This document shows positions 35,943 to 44,442 of a stretch of 64,000 nucleotides of DNA, piece by piece. Positions within the stretch are counted from its first letter, which is position 1. Every line of letters starts with the position of its first letter. The notes beneath the pieces were generated by a model. The model was not told the origin of the DNA and ran no database searches. It worked only from the letters and a program-made list of their open reading frames with translations. The translations under genes and the position numbers were made by a program. Origin of the DNA: Suilimivivens sp964393865 (GTDB lineage: Bacteria > Bacillota > Clostridia > Lachnospirales > Lachnospiraceae); NCBI GenBank assembly GCA_964393865.1, contig CAYMUW010000008.1:19433-83432 (forward strand). The letters run 5' to 3'.

Positions 35943-36827
35943 TTAGTTTCCGCAATTTCCACATCCGCCATGGTGGGTGTCACCCTCTTTGGCCTTAAGG
36001 AATGCTCTTCCCTCAGCAGTCTTATAAATTTGCTGACGCTGCATTGCCTCATCAAAATTTACCTGATGTCCGTCAAATTCAGGACCATCCACGCAGGCAA
36101 ATTTTACTTTTCCGCCCACTGTCACACGACATGCACCACACATGCCTGTACCATCAACCATAATCGGATTTAAGCTGACAATCGTAGGTATTTCCAGTTC
36201 TTTGGTAAGCTTGCAGACAAACTTCATCATAATCATCGGGCCGATTGCCACACAAACATCGTAATGCTTTCCTTCATTCACCAGATCGCTGATGGTCTGG
36301 GTTACCATACCGCTTCTTCCGTATGAGCCGTCATCAGTGGTTATGTACAGATTTCCTGCCACAGCTTTCATTTCTTCTTCCAGAATCAATATGTCCCTGG
36401 TCTTTGCTCCTACAATTACATCAGCCTCAATTCCACGCTGATGCAGCCATTTTACCTGGGGATAAACCGGCGCAGTTCCCACGCCGCCTGCAACAAAAAG
36501 CATCTTTTTGTTCTTTAACGTCTCCAGATCCTCCTCAACAAACTCAGAAGGACATCCCAGCGGCCCCACAAAATCATGGAAGAAATCTCCGGCTTTCAAA
36601 GATGCCATAACCTGTGTACCGGCTCCTACGATCTGAAAAACAATCGTTATCGTTCCTCTCTCTCTGTCATAATCACAAATTGTAAGTGGAATGCGCTCAG
36701 AATGCTCATCTGTTCTTACAATCACAAATTGACCGGGCTTACATGCCTTTGCTACCCGCTTTGCCTCAACTACCATATAAAAAATATTGGCAGCCAGTTC
36801 CTTTGCTTCTAAAATCTTGTACATCAT
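35943..36827 (-). CDS. nfnA: NADH-dependent ferredoxin:NADP+ oxidoreductase, small subunit (NfnA)
   Basis: 294 residues of the ferredoxin-NADP reductase / dihydroorotate dehydrogenase electron-transfer family. The FAD-binding block is HSERIPLTICDYD, the nucleotide-binding block MLFVAGGVGTAPVYP, and the 2Fe-2S site GMCGACRVTVGGKVKFACVDGPEFDG. This carries three Cys and acidic residues, in keeping with the Asp-ligated cluster of NfnA. An extra HHGGCGNCGN tail ends the protein. Paired with nfnB it makes the electron-bifurcating transhydrogenase that supplies NADPH or reduced ferredoxin. The ATG at 36827 or 36824 has AAAGGGA upstream. Confidence 0.85.
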   Translation of the reverse strand: MMYKILEAKELAANIFYMVVEAKRVAKACKPGQFVIVRTDEHSERIPLTICDYDRERGTITIVFQIVGAGTQVMASLKAGDFFHDFVGPLGCPSEFVEEDLETLKNKKMLFVAGGVGTAPVYPQVKWLHQRGIEADVIVGAKTRDILILEEEMKAVAGNLYITTDDGSYGRSGMVTQTISDLVNEGKHYDVCVAIGPMIMMKFVCKLTKELEIPTIVSLNPIMVDGTGMCGACRVTVGGKVKFACVDGPEFDGHQVNFDEAMQRQQIYKTAEGRAFLKAKEGDTHHGGCGNCGN

Positions 36828-36866
36828 TAATCCCTTTCTGATTTTAATAAAAATAATTTTTAAACT

Positions 36867-38348
36867 TTAATCTACCAGAGAAATCAATCCCATTTCTCCC
36901 TGCTCATCGTAAATCAAACGGTTTGGCGTTCCGGTGTATACCTCCACGGCATACATCCGTTCCGTTTTGGTTTGATTTCCATTTTCGTCATCTATATATT
37001 CGTTCAAAACATAATAATAGCCCAAATTGGGAATTTCTACAATAGTATCATATGCAAATACATATTTCCCCTGTATTCCATGGGAATGCCCCTGAAGGTC
37101 ATTTAAAACCTTACGATCAAAAAGCGCCTGCACAACATTATGTATTGCTTTCTCCACTGTTACATCCGTTTCAAGAGTAAAATCATAGCTTCGGCTCACC
37201 ACTTCGCTTGATACTCCTTCCTCGGATACCGCTATAAATTTAAGGTTTGATTTTCCAAGGGGCATAAAGATGGGGCCTGTGTATTTTAAACTGTCCTTGG
37301 TAGGTTCCGCTCCGTCCATGGTATAGTAAACCGTTTCCTCCAAAGGAACCTCAACCTCTATCATGGTGGGCAGGGAATAATTTCCGCTAACGGGAAATAC
37401 CTCCGGTGCATCGGGCGCGGTAAGATTGATGATATACCAATTTCTTACTACCCCGCTTTTAATCCCGTAATCATTCACAAATATGGCAGAAATTTGAAAC
37501 TCACCTGTTTCCAGTAAAAGCGGTGCTGTGTAAACTTCACTGTGTTCATCCGGGTCGCTGCCGTCCGTGGTATAATAAATCTTTCCGGTGGTGTTGGCGC
37601 TTATTTTCAGTGAAAGAATCTCTTCATAGGTTCCGGATTCATAGCCAAATTCGGGAGCCAATGCCATATATTGCTGAAAATGATTTTGTATCTCCGAATC
37701 CGCACAGGAAACCAGAAGTGCATTGATCTTTTCATATTGCCCCATTTCATCATAAATGCTTACAATATTCTCATATGCTTTTTCCTTATCTTCATATTCA
37801 AGATGATTTCTTTCTACCATTTCAAGCAGAATGGACAGGGCTCTTTCCTTATCCCCCAGCTGATACAGATAACTGACCTCCAACAGCACAACATCGGACA
37901 TTCCCGCTTCTAAATCTCTTGCCCGTTCCAGATATTCTACCGCTTCCTCATAATTCTGCTCTTCGGCATATTTCTTTGCCTGATTAATCTGATAAGATAC
38001 AGAGTACCTGCGATACATGAAGATCGATCCCAAAACTGCAATTACAATCAGTACCAAAACCGTTATAATCCCGACAGATAACCAGTTTTTCCCTGACATT
38101 TCTCCCATAAAGGCATCTTCCTTTTGAGAATCCTTAGAATGCTCCGAAATGTCCTGGGTTTCCGGGGCTTTTTCAGCAGCTTTCGGCTCGCTGCCTTCTC
38201 CGATTTCCTCTGCAACTGTGGATAAGGTTTCTATTATGCTGTTTTCAATTTCCGGTTCAAAATCCGGTACAATCTGGATTTCTTCTCCGCATGTTTCACA
38301 ATATAGATGCCCCTCTTCAATTTCACATCCACAATTGGGACATTTCAT
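36867..38348 (-). CDS. Zinc-ribbon, TPR and chitobiase-like-domain membrane protein
   Basis: 493 residues. The N-terminal zinc ribbon has Cys3, Cys6, Cys17 and Cys20 (CPNC...CETC). An acidic linker follows, then one span (about 90-110) and a TPR-like helical segment (about 118-215). Two beta modules of the CHB_HEX_C_1 type follow, marked by IYYTTDGSDPD...YTAPLLL and VYYTMDGAEPTKDS...YTGPIF. The last 110 residues form a separate domain. The ribbon should be cytosolic and the modules extracellular. The CHB_HEX-type repeats may bind carbohydrate. Function unknown. It starts 41 bases after folD. Confidence 0.75.
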   Translation of the reverse strand: MKCPNCGCEIEEGHLYCETCGEEIQIVPDFEPEIENSIIETLSTVAEEIGEGSEPKAAEKAPETQDISEHSKDSQKEDAFMGEMSGKNWLSVGIITVLVLIVIAVLGSIFMYRRYSVSYQINQAKKYAEEQNYEEAVEYLERARDLEAGMSDVVLLEVSYLYQLGDKERALSILLEMVERNHLEYEDKEKAYENIVSIYDEMGQYEKINALLVSCADSEIQNHFQQYMALAPEFGYESGTYEEILSLKISANTTGKIYYTTDGSDPDEHSEVYTAPLLLETGEFQISAIFVNDYGIKSGVVRNWYIINLTAPDAPEVFPVSGNYSLPTMIEVEVPLEETVYYTMDGAEPTKDSLKYTGPIFMPLGKSNLKFIAVSEEGVSSEVVSRSYDFTLETDVTVEKAIHNVVQALFDRKVLNDLQGHSHGIQGKYVFAYDTIVEIPNLGYYYVLNEYIDDENGNQTKTERMYAVEVYTGTPNRLIYDEQGEMGLISLVD

Positions 38349-38389
38349 AACTGCCTCCTTTCTGCCGCAGCCGGCATAAGTCAGAAAAA

Positions 38390-39235
38390 TTAAGAATTGA
38401 TTTCAGCGGACTCCATGCAATTATAAAGCAGCATCGCTATAGTCATCGGACCCACTCCTCCCGGAACAGGAGTGATAGCACTGCATACAGGCTCCACATC
38501 AGCAAAATCCACATCTCCGCAGAGTTTACCGTTTTCATCTCTGTTAATGCCCACATCAATCACCACAGCGCCTTCCTTTACATAATCCGCTGTAATCATT
38601 TTGGGTTTTCCAACTGCCGCAATCAGGATATCGGCTCTTTTGGTAACTTCCTTCAAATTCTTTGTTTTGGAATGTGCAATGGTTACCGTTGCATTTTCGC
38701 GAAGAAGCAAAAGTGCCATAGGCTTTCCCACAATATTGCTTCTTCCCACAATCACGCATTCCTTCCCCGCAATCTCAATTCCGCTTCGTTTCAGGAGCTG
38801 TATAATTCCGGCAGGGGTGCAGGATACAAAGCCCGGCTGCCCGATACACAACGCCCCCACGCTCTGGGGATGAAAACCGTCCACATCCTTTATCGGATCA
38901 ATGGTCTTAATCACACGATCCTCGTCAATATGCTCCGGCAAGGGGAGCTGTACAAGAATACCGTTTACCTCTTCCTTTTGATTTAACTCCTTAATCAACG
39001 TAAGCAGTTCTTCCTCTTTGGTCTCCTCAGGCAGCTCATAGGACAAGGATTCGATACCTATGTATTCACAGCCCTTCTTTTTGTTCCTGACATAAACACA
39101 GGAGGCCGGGTTGTCACCCACCTGAATTACCGCAAGTGTAATCGTCTTTCCTGCCGCCTTCTTTGCCGCAGCCTTTTCCTTCAGTTCATCTTTTATCTGG
39201 AGGGAAATTGCCTTCCCGTCAATAATTTTTGCCAT
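38390..39235 (-). CDS. folD: Methylene-THF dehydrogenase / methenyl-THF cyclohydrolase
   Basis: A bifunctional one-carbon enzyme that interconverts methylene-, methenyl- and formyl-THF. The 281 residues show the active-site region YVRNKKKGCEYIGI, the QLPLPEHID block, the conserved DVDGFHP and the nucleotide site VGRSNIVGKPMALLL, ending with ITPVPGGVGPMTIAML. The ATG at 39235 (MAKIIDGK) has AAGGATGGAAG upstream; the longer frame to 39265 is not supported. It directly follows fhs, so formate activation and reduction are encoded together. Confidence 0.95.
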   Translation of the reverse strand: MAKIIDGKAISLQIKDELKEKAAAKKAAGKTITLAVIQVGDNPASCVYVRNKKKGCEYIGIESLSYELPEETKEEELLTLIKELNQKEEVNGILVQLPLPEHIDEDRVIKTIDPIKDVDGFHPQSVGALCIGQPGFVSCTPAGIIQLLKRSGIEIAGKECVIVGRSNIVGKPMALLLLRENATVTIAHSKTKNLKEVTKRADILIAAVGKPKMITADYVKEGAVVIDVGINRDENGKLCGDVDFADVEPVCSAITPVPGGVGPMTIAMLLYNCMESAEINS

Positions 39236-39267
39236 ATATCTTCCATCCTTTCTGCAGATAAGCAAGT

Positions 39268-40938
39268 TTAAAACAGTCCTGTAATTCTGCCGTTTTCGTC
39301 AACATCTATGGAATAAGCTGCCGGTTTCTTCGGAAGTCCCGGCATAGTCATTACCGCACCGGTCAGCACTACTACAAAGCCGGCTCCTGCCGAAACATAA
39401 GCCTCCCGCACATTGATATCGAAATTCTCCGGCCTGCCAAGAAGCGCAGGATCATCGGAAAGTGAATACTGGGTCTTTGCCATACATACAGGCAGCTTCC
39501 CAAAGCCCAAATCCTCCAGCTTCTGCAGCTGTTTTGCCGCCGCTGCACTATAATTCACACCCTTTGCACCATAAATTTCTCTTGCCACGGTCTCTATCTT
39601 TTCCTTTAAAGTAAGCTCATCCTCATACAGCAGTTTAAAGCTGCTCTCCTTCTGTTCCAGCGTATCAAGTACCTTCTGTGCTAACATGACGCCGCCTTCT
39701 CCTCCCTTGGCCCAAACCTCTGCCAGGGCAAATTCACAGCCCTTATCCTCACAGAACTGCTTTACAAAGGAAACCTCAGCCTGAGTGTCCGTCACAAAGC
39801 TGTTTAAAGTTACTACTACGGGAACACCGTATTTCTGCAGATTTTCAATATGCTTCTCCAGATTCACGATACCTGCCTTAAGAGCATCCAGATTTTCATT
39901 GGAAAGCTCTGCCTTCGGCACATTTCCGTTATATTTTAATGCCCGGATCGTTGCTACCAGCACAACCGCATCCGGCTTCAATCCTGATATTCTGCATTTA
40001 ATATCAAAAAACTTTTCCGCACCGAGATCAGCGCCGAACCCGGCTTCTGTGACCACATAATCCGCCATCTTAAGCGCTGCTTTCGTGGCACGAACGGAAT
40101 TGCAGCCATGAGCAATATTGGCAAAAGGGCCGCCATGAACCAATACGGGAGTATGTTCCAATGTCTGCACCAGATTAGGCTTCAGAGCATCCTTAAGAAG
40201 CGCCGCCATAGCGCCCACTGCATTTAAATCTACAGCAGTAACAGGCTCACCCTGATAATTATATGCAACAACCATTCTGCCTAAACGCTCCTTCAAATCC
40301 TTCATGTCAGATGCCAGGCAAAGCACTGCCATAATCTCCGAAGCAACCGTAATGACAAAATGATCCTCCCTAACCGTTCCATCCGTCTTGGCTCCAAGTC
40401 CCACTACCACATTTCTAAGGACACGGTCATTCATATCCAGACACCGCTTCCACACCACGGACCTGGTATCAATTCCCAATTCATTCCCCTGTTGGATATG
40501 ATTATCCAAAATAGCCGCCAAAAGATTATTAGCGCTGGTGATAGCGTGGAAATCCCCGGTAAAATGAAGATTCAAATCTTCCATGGGAACCACCTGCGAA
40601 TATCCGCCTCCGGCAGCGCCCCCTTTCACTCCAAAGCAGGGACCAAGGGAAGGTTCACGCAGGGCTGTCACCGTCTTCTTTCCAAGCCTTGACAGAGCCT
40701 GGCCGAGACCTACACTGACTGTAGTTTTCCCTTCTCCTGCCGGCGTGGGATTAATCGCCGTCACCAAAATCAACTTTCCGTCCGGATTGGTTGAAATCTT
40801 CTGAAGGTATTCATCGGATATCTTGGCCTTGAATTTACCATACAATTCCAGTTCATCCTCTGCGATTTGCAATGTCCCGGCGACATTAACAATGGGGTCA
40901 AGTACCGCTTCCTGAGCAATCTGAATATCTGTTTTCAT
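39268..40938 (-). CDS. fhs: Formate-tetrahydrofolate ligase
   Basis: ATP-dependent attachment of formate to THF, giving 10-formyl-THF. This is the entry to the methyl branch of the Wood-Ljungdahl pathway in acetogens, and supplies purine synthesis in others. The 556-residue enzyme shows the P-loop-like PTPAGEGKTTVSVGL, the LREPSLGPCFGVKGGAAGGGYSQV block (named here by its ends) and MNDRVLRNVVVGLG. AGGAGG precedes the ATG. It is upstream of folD by 32 bases and downstream of ftsK by 14 bases. Confidence 0.96.
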   Translation of the reverse strand: MKTDIQIAQEAVLDPIVNVAGTLQIAEDELELYGKFKAKISDEYLQKISTNPDGKLILVTAINPTPAGEGKTTVSVGLGQALSRLGKKTVTALREPSLGPCFGVKGGAAGGGYSQVVPMEDLNLHFTGDFHAITSANNLLAAILDNHIQQGNELGIDTRSVVWKRCLDMNDRVLRNVVVGLGAKTDGTVREDHFVITVASEIMAVLCLASDMKDLKERLGRMVVAYNYQGEPVTAVDLNAVGAMAALLKDALKPNLVQTLEHTPVLVHGGPFANIAHGCNSVRATKAALKMADYVVTEAGFGADLGAEKFFDIKCRISGLKPDAVVLVATIRALKYNGNVPKAELSNENLDALKAGIVNLEKHIENLQKYGVPVVVTLNSFVTDTQAEVSFVKQFCEDKGCEFALAEVWAKGGEGGVMLAQKVLDTLEQKESSFKLLYEDELTLKEKIETVAREIYGAKGVNYSAAAAKQLQKLEDLGFGKLPVCMAKTQYSLSDDPALLGRPENFDINVREAYVSAGAGFVVVLTGAVMTMPGLPKKPAAYSIDVDENGRITGLF

Positions 40939-40952
40939 AATACACCTCCTGA

Positions 40953-43550
40953 TTATAGGGACTCCTCTATGTACTGTTCAAACTGTTCCTGGCTCATAAG
41001 TACCTTTCTGGGCTTGGTTCCTTCTTCCTCACCTACCACGCCCGCTTCACAGAGCTGATCCATAATCCTTGCCGCCCTGTTGAAACCGATCTTGAAAACT
41101 CTCTGCAGCATACCGATAGACGCCTTGTCCTTTTCAATAATGAACTTCGCCGCATCCACAAAATATTGATCCCTCTCAACCCCTTCATCGCCTGCTCCTC
41201 CTGCCGCACCGCTTCCACCATAGGTTGAAATCTTATCCTGAATATCCGTATCATAAATATTTCCAAGCCTTTGATTCTTTAAAAATTCCACGACATCCGA
41301 TACTTCCTTATCCGAAACGAAAGCCCCCTGCACTCTGGCCGGCTTACTGTATCCTTGAGGATAAAAAAGCATATCTCCCTTGCCCAGAAGCTTTTCTGCA
41401 CCGTTCATATCCAAGATGGTACGGGAATCCACACCACTGGAAACACTGAACGCCACACGGCTTGGCATATTGGCCTTAATCAGACCTGTAATGACATCCA
41501 CAGAAGGCCTTTGCGTTGCAATAATCAAATGGATACCCGCAGCTCTTGCCAGCTGCGCCAGACGACAGATAGATTCCTCCACCTCTCCCGGCGCTACCAT
41601 CATCAGATCCGCCAACTCGTCCACAATAATGACAATCTGAGGCATCTTAGCCGGAGCCTGTGCATCTGCGGCTTCCTTCATTGTATCTGCCTTTTTGTTA
41701 TAGCCCTTTAAATCTCTTACATTAAAATCGGCAAACTTTTGATAACGATCCGTCATCTCAGCAACAGCCCACTGCAAAGCAGCCGATGCTTTTTTGGGGT
41801 CTGTCACTACCGGAATCAATAAATGCGGGATTCCGTTATATACACTAAGTTCCACCACCTTCGGGTCCACCATAATCAGCTTCACATCATCCGGATGCGC
41901 CTTATATAAAATACTCATAATCAGGGTATTGATGCATACGGATTTTCCCGATCCGGTAGCTCCCGCAATCAGCATATGAGGCATTTTGGCAATATCAGCC
42001 ACTACCACCTTGCCGGAAATATCTTTTCCTACCGCAAAGGCAAGCTTGGACGGAAATTCCTTAAATTCCCTGCTCTCCAACAAATCCCTGAGCATTACCG
42101 TACTGTTTTCCTTATTCGGCACTTCAATTCCCACTGCAGCCTTGCCCGGAATAGGAGCCTCTATTCTAATATCCGTTGCTGCCAGATTTAATTTGATATC
42201 ATCGGAAAGCCCTACAATCTTGCTGACCTTTACGCCCTGCTCAGGTTGAAGTTCAAATCTGGTAACAGCAGGTCCCTGACTGATATCCGTAACGGTAACT
42301 CGAACGCCAAAGGTCTGCAGAGTCTGCTGCAGTCTTTGTGCTGTTTCCCTCAGCTCACGGCTGGAATCCCTGCTTGTTCCGCTTCCCTTTACCAGCTTAT
42401 TGATGGGAGGGAAAATATATTTCTTAACAGGAGCTGCTTTGGCCACACTGTTCTCCGTCTCTCTTTCTCTATGTACATGATCGGCATGCTGAACCTGATA
42501 TCCGCTGTCCTTATAGGCGGGAGTCATTTCTTCCTCTTCATACATATCGGTAATCTCGGAAAGCTCATCATTGCCTTCTTCCTCATAAGCACTGTGAATC
42601 TTAATCTGCTCATAGCCGGAAACAGGTTCCTTATCCTCATTCTCTATAATCGCCTGATCGATCTTCTCATCAAAATCCGTCAGGTTAATCTCATGGATGT
42701 CATCTCTGCTCTTTTCCTCATTTCCGTGCCCTGTCAGAGAAGTATTCAGCATTACTCCTGTAACCTTTTTATCCATACGAAGAATCTTTTCGTTTTCTAT
42801 TTCTTCCTGTCGGATTCGCTTTTCTTCTTCCTTCCGGAGACGTTCTTCCTCCATTTCCTGCCGCCTTTGCTTTGCTCTTTCCCTTCGGTATGCCGCATCC
42901 TCTTTGGAACGCTCATAAACCTTCCTGCCACCTGATTTAACGCCTGACACAAAGGACTTGTCCGTTAAAATAACAATGGAAATAACCGCAGCAACCAAAA
43001 TAACCAGAACGGTTCCCACTAATCCCAGAAAATGATGCAGCAGATAAGCAGCCGAGCCTCCTATAACGCCTCCGCCCACATGATTGGTACTGCAGCTCTT
43101 ATAAATTTCACCGATCTGATAGCTTTCTGCCGTCCCTGCATCTCCTGTAAAAAGCTCACACATAACTCCGATCAGCAAAACAAGAATCACACCGGACACC
43201 AGCTTACGAATGGCTATCGCATTACCGCTGTTGACCGTGCCGAATGCAATCATTACGAAAAGGACCAGCGGCATGATATAAGCCGTAAGGCCAAAAATTC
43301 CAAACATCACGTTACTGATCGTATTTCCAAACACACCCGCCACGCCAAAATTGCACACAAAAAGAAAGATGGCAACCGCAAACAAGACAATCAAAAACAC
43401 CTCGTTTCTGATTGCCGTATCCATGGGTTCGCTCTTTCTGGAACTATTGCGCGATGAACTATTTCTGTTTTGATAACTTCCTTTACCGGAACTGCTTTTT
43501 CTCTGCGTCGAGGTGCTCCTTCCGGCAGTACTCTTTTTATTCTGTGCCAT
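40953..43550 (-). CDS. ftsK: FtsK/SpoIIIE-family DNA translocase
   Basis: A septal DNA pump of 865 residues. The first 60 residues are a Ser/Arg-rich tail, then there are four spans (about 50-205), an acidic low-complexity linker (about 210-360) and the motor. Walker A is IAGATGSGKSVCIN, Walker B IVIIVDELADLMM, and the ATQRPSVDVITG motif follows. A C-terminal gamma winged helix (about 800-865) should recognise skewed chromosomal sequences. The ATG at 43550 (MAQNKKSTAG) has AAAGGGG upstream. It moves DNA at the division septum, and in spore formers into the forespore. tepA is the upstream neighbour, as in Bacillus for spoIIIE. Confidence 0.93.
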   Translation of the reverse strand: MAQNKKSTAGRSTSTQRKSSSGKGSYQNRNSSSRNSSRKSEPMDTAIRNEVFLIVLFAVAIFLFVCNFGVAGVFGNTISNVMFGIFGLTAYIMPLVLFVMIAFGTVNSGNAIAIRKLVSGVILVLLIGVMCELFTGDAGTAESYQIGEIYKSCSTNHVGGGVIGGSAAYLLHHFLGLVGTVLVILVAAVISIVILTDKSFVSGVKSGGRKVYERSKEDAAYRRERAKQRRQEMEEERLRKEEEKRIRQEEIENEKILRMDKKVTGVMLNTSLTGHGNEEKSRDDIHEINLTDFDEKIDQAIIENEDKEPVSGYEQIKIHSAYEEEGNDELSEITDMYEEEEMTPAYKDSGYQVQHADHVHRERETENSVAKAAPVKKYIFPPINKLVKGSGTSRDSSRELRETAQRLQQTLQTFGVRVTVTDISQGPAVTRFELQPEQGVKVSKIVGLSDDIKLNLAATDIRIEAPIPGKAAVGIEVPNKENSTVMLRDLLESREFKEFPSKLAFAVGKDISGKVVVADIAKMPHMLIAGATGSGKSVCINTLIMSILYKAHPDDVKLIMVDPKVVELSVYNGIPHLLIPVVTDPKKASAALQWAVAEMTDRYQKFADFNVRDLKGYNKKADTMKEAADAQAPAKMPQIVIIVDELADLMMVAPGEVEESICRLAQLARAAGIHLIIATQRPSVDVITGLIKANMPSRVAFSVSSGVDSRTILDMNGAEKLLGKGDMLFYPQGYSKPARVQGAFVSDKEVSDVVEFLKNQRLGNIYDTDIQDKISTYGGSGAAGGAGDEGVERDQYFVDAAKFIIEKDKASIGMLQRVFKIGFNRAARIMDQLCEAGVVGEEEGTKPRKVLMSQEQFEQYIEESL

Positions 43551-43597
43551 ACTAAAACCCCTTTGGTACCCTTGCCGATACCCAAATAATCTAATAT

Positions 43598-43626
43598 AGT
43601 ATAGCATTTTCATTAAATCTTGTCAT
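43598..43626 (-). promoter_or_regulatory. Promoter for ftsK
   Basis: On the minus strand ATGACA, a 17-base spacer and TATACT, with a TGC just before the -10 (extended -10). It lies about 50 bases upstream of the ftsK start in the gap after tepA. Confidence 0.65.
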
Positions 43627-43636
43627 CCACAAACCG

Positions 43637-44329
43637 TTATTTGTTTTTTTTCTTCTTGGAAATTAAATTGTGCAGTTTGCCCATTGCTTCACTGATTCCA
43701 CCCGTTTCATTAATAATACCTTCCGCTACCGCTTCCTCACCTACCAGAATCGTTCCCACATCCTTGGTAAGCACGCCTGTCTCCATCATCAATTCTTCCA
43801 GCCTGCCCTTGCTGATTTTGCAGTGGCTGCATACAAAGCCTGTAATACGATTTTGAATCTGCCTGAAATAGTCAAAGGTCTGCGGTACACCGATCACCAT
43901 TCCGTTCATCCTGACAGGATGAATCACCATAGTACCTGTGGGCACAATAAAGGAATAATCCGTACTTACCGCAATAGGCACACCGATGGAATGACTTCCT
44001 CCCAACACAAGGGATACCGTAGGCTTGCTTAAGGAGGCAATCATTTCGGCAATGGCAAGTCCTGCCTCCACATCTCCTCCCATGGTATTAAGTAAAATCA
44101 AAACGCCGTCAATATTACTGCTGTCTTCAATGGCCGCCAGCTCTGGAAGGATATGCTCATACTTGGTAGTTTTGGAATTTGTTCCCAGATTATCATGTCC
44201 CTCCACTTCACCAATAACGGAAATTAAATGAATAGTATGAGATTTCCCATTTTTATCCAGCGTAACCTGTCCAGTCTCCTCAATTCTTTCACTTCTATTT
44301 TTTTCTTCCTCAACCTTTTTTCCCGACAT
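43637..44329 (-). CDS. tepA: ClpP-fold protease TepA
   Basis: A ClpP-like serine protease of 230 residues. Its likely catalytic Ser114 is in GGSHSIGV and His137 in MVIHPVRMNG, the two sites that match ClpP GxASMG and its histidine. The later GTILVGEEAVAEGII block is also conserved. In Bacillus the homologue (YmfB/TepA) was named for help in protein export and is also linked to degradation of small spore proteins. It lies next to the ftsK/spoIIIE gene, the order seen in Bacillus. The ends of the protein are charged and lack a signal peptide. Confidence 0.85.
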   Translation of the reverse strand: MSGKKVEEEKNRSERIEETGQVTLDKNGKSHTIHLISVIGEVEGHDNLGTNSKTTKYEHILPELAAIEDSSNIDGVLILLNTMGGDVEAGLAIAEMIASLSKPTVSLVLGGSHSIGVPIAVSTDYSFIVPTGTMVIHPVRMNGMVIGVPQTFDYFRQIQNRITGFVCSHCKISKGRLEELMMETGVLTKDVGTILVGEEAVAEGIINETGGISEAMGKLHNLISKKKKNK

Positions 44330-44377
44330 TTTATGAAAACCTTTCTTTTCAATAATATAAATTTAAAAATTATAAAA

Positions 44378-44417
44378 GAGAACAGCAAAGCAGTTTTTTA
44401 ACTACTGCGCTGTCCTC
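44378..44417 (-). terminator. Terminator after the 423-residue membrane protein gene
   Basis: On the minus strand GAGGACAGC-GCAGT pairs with ACTGC-(TTT)-GCTGTTCTC around a loop of about 9 bases, followed by TTTTATAATTTTT. It ends the transcript from 45714 and separates it from tepA. Confidence 0.65.
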
Positions 44418-44442
44418 CTTAGTATGCTGTCGCAGAAAAAAA

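Noticed and set aside
42246..42935. Plus-strand open frame of 229 codons antisense to ftsK
   Set aside because: It mirrors the acidic linker and membrane region of ftsK and has no plausible start or promoter.
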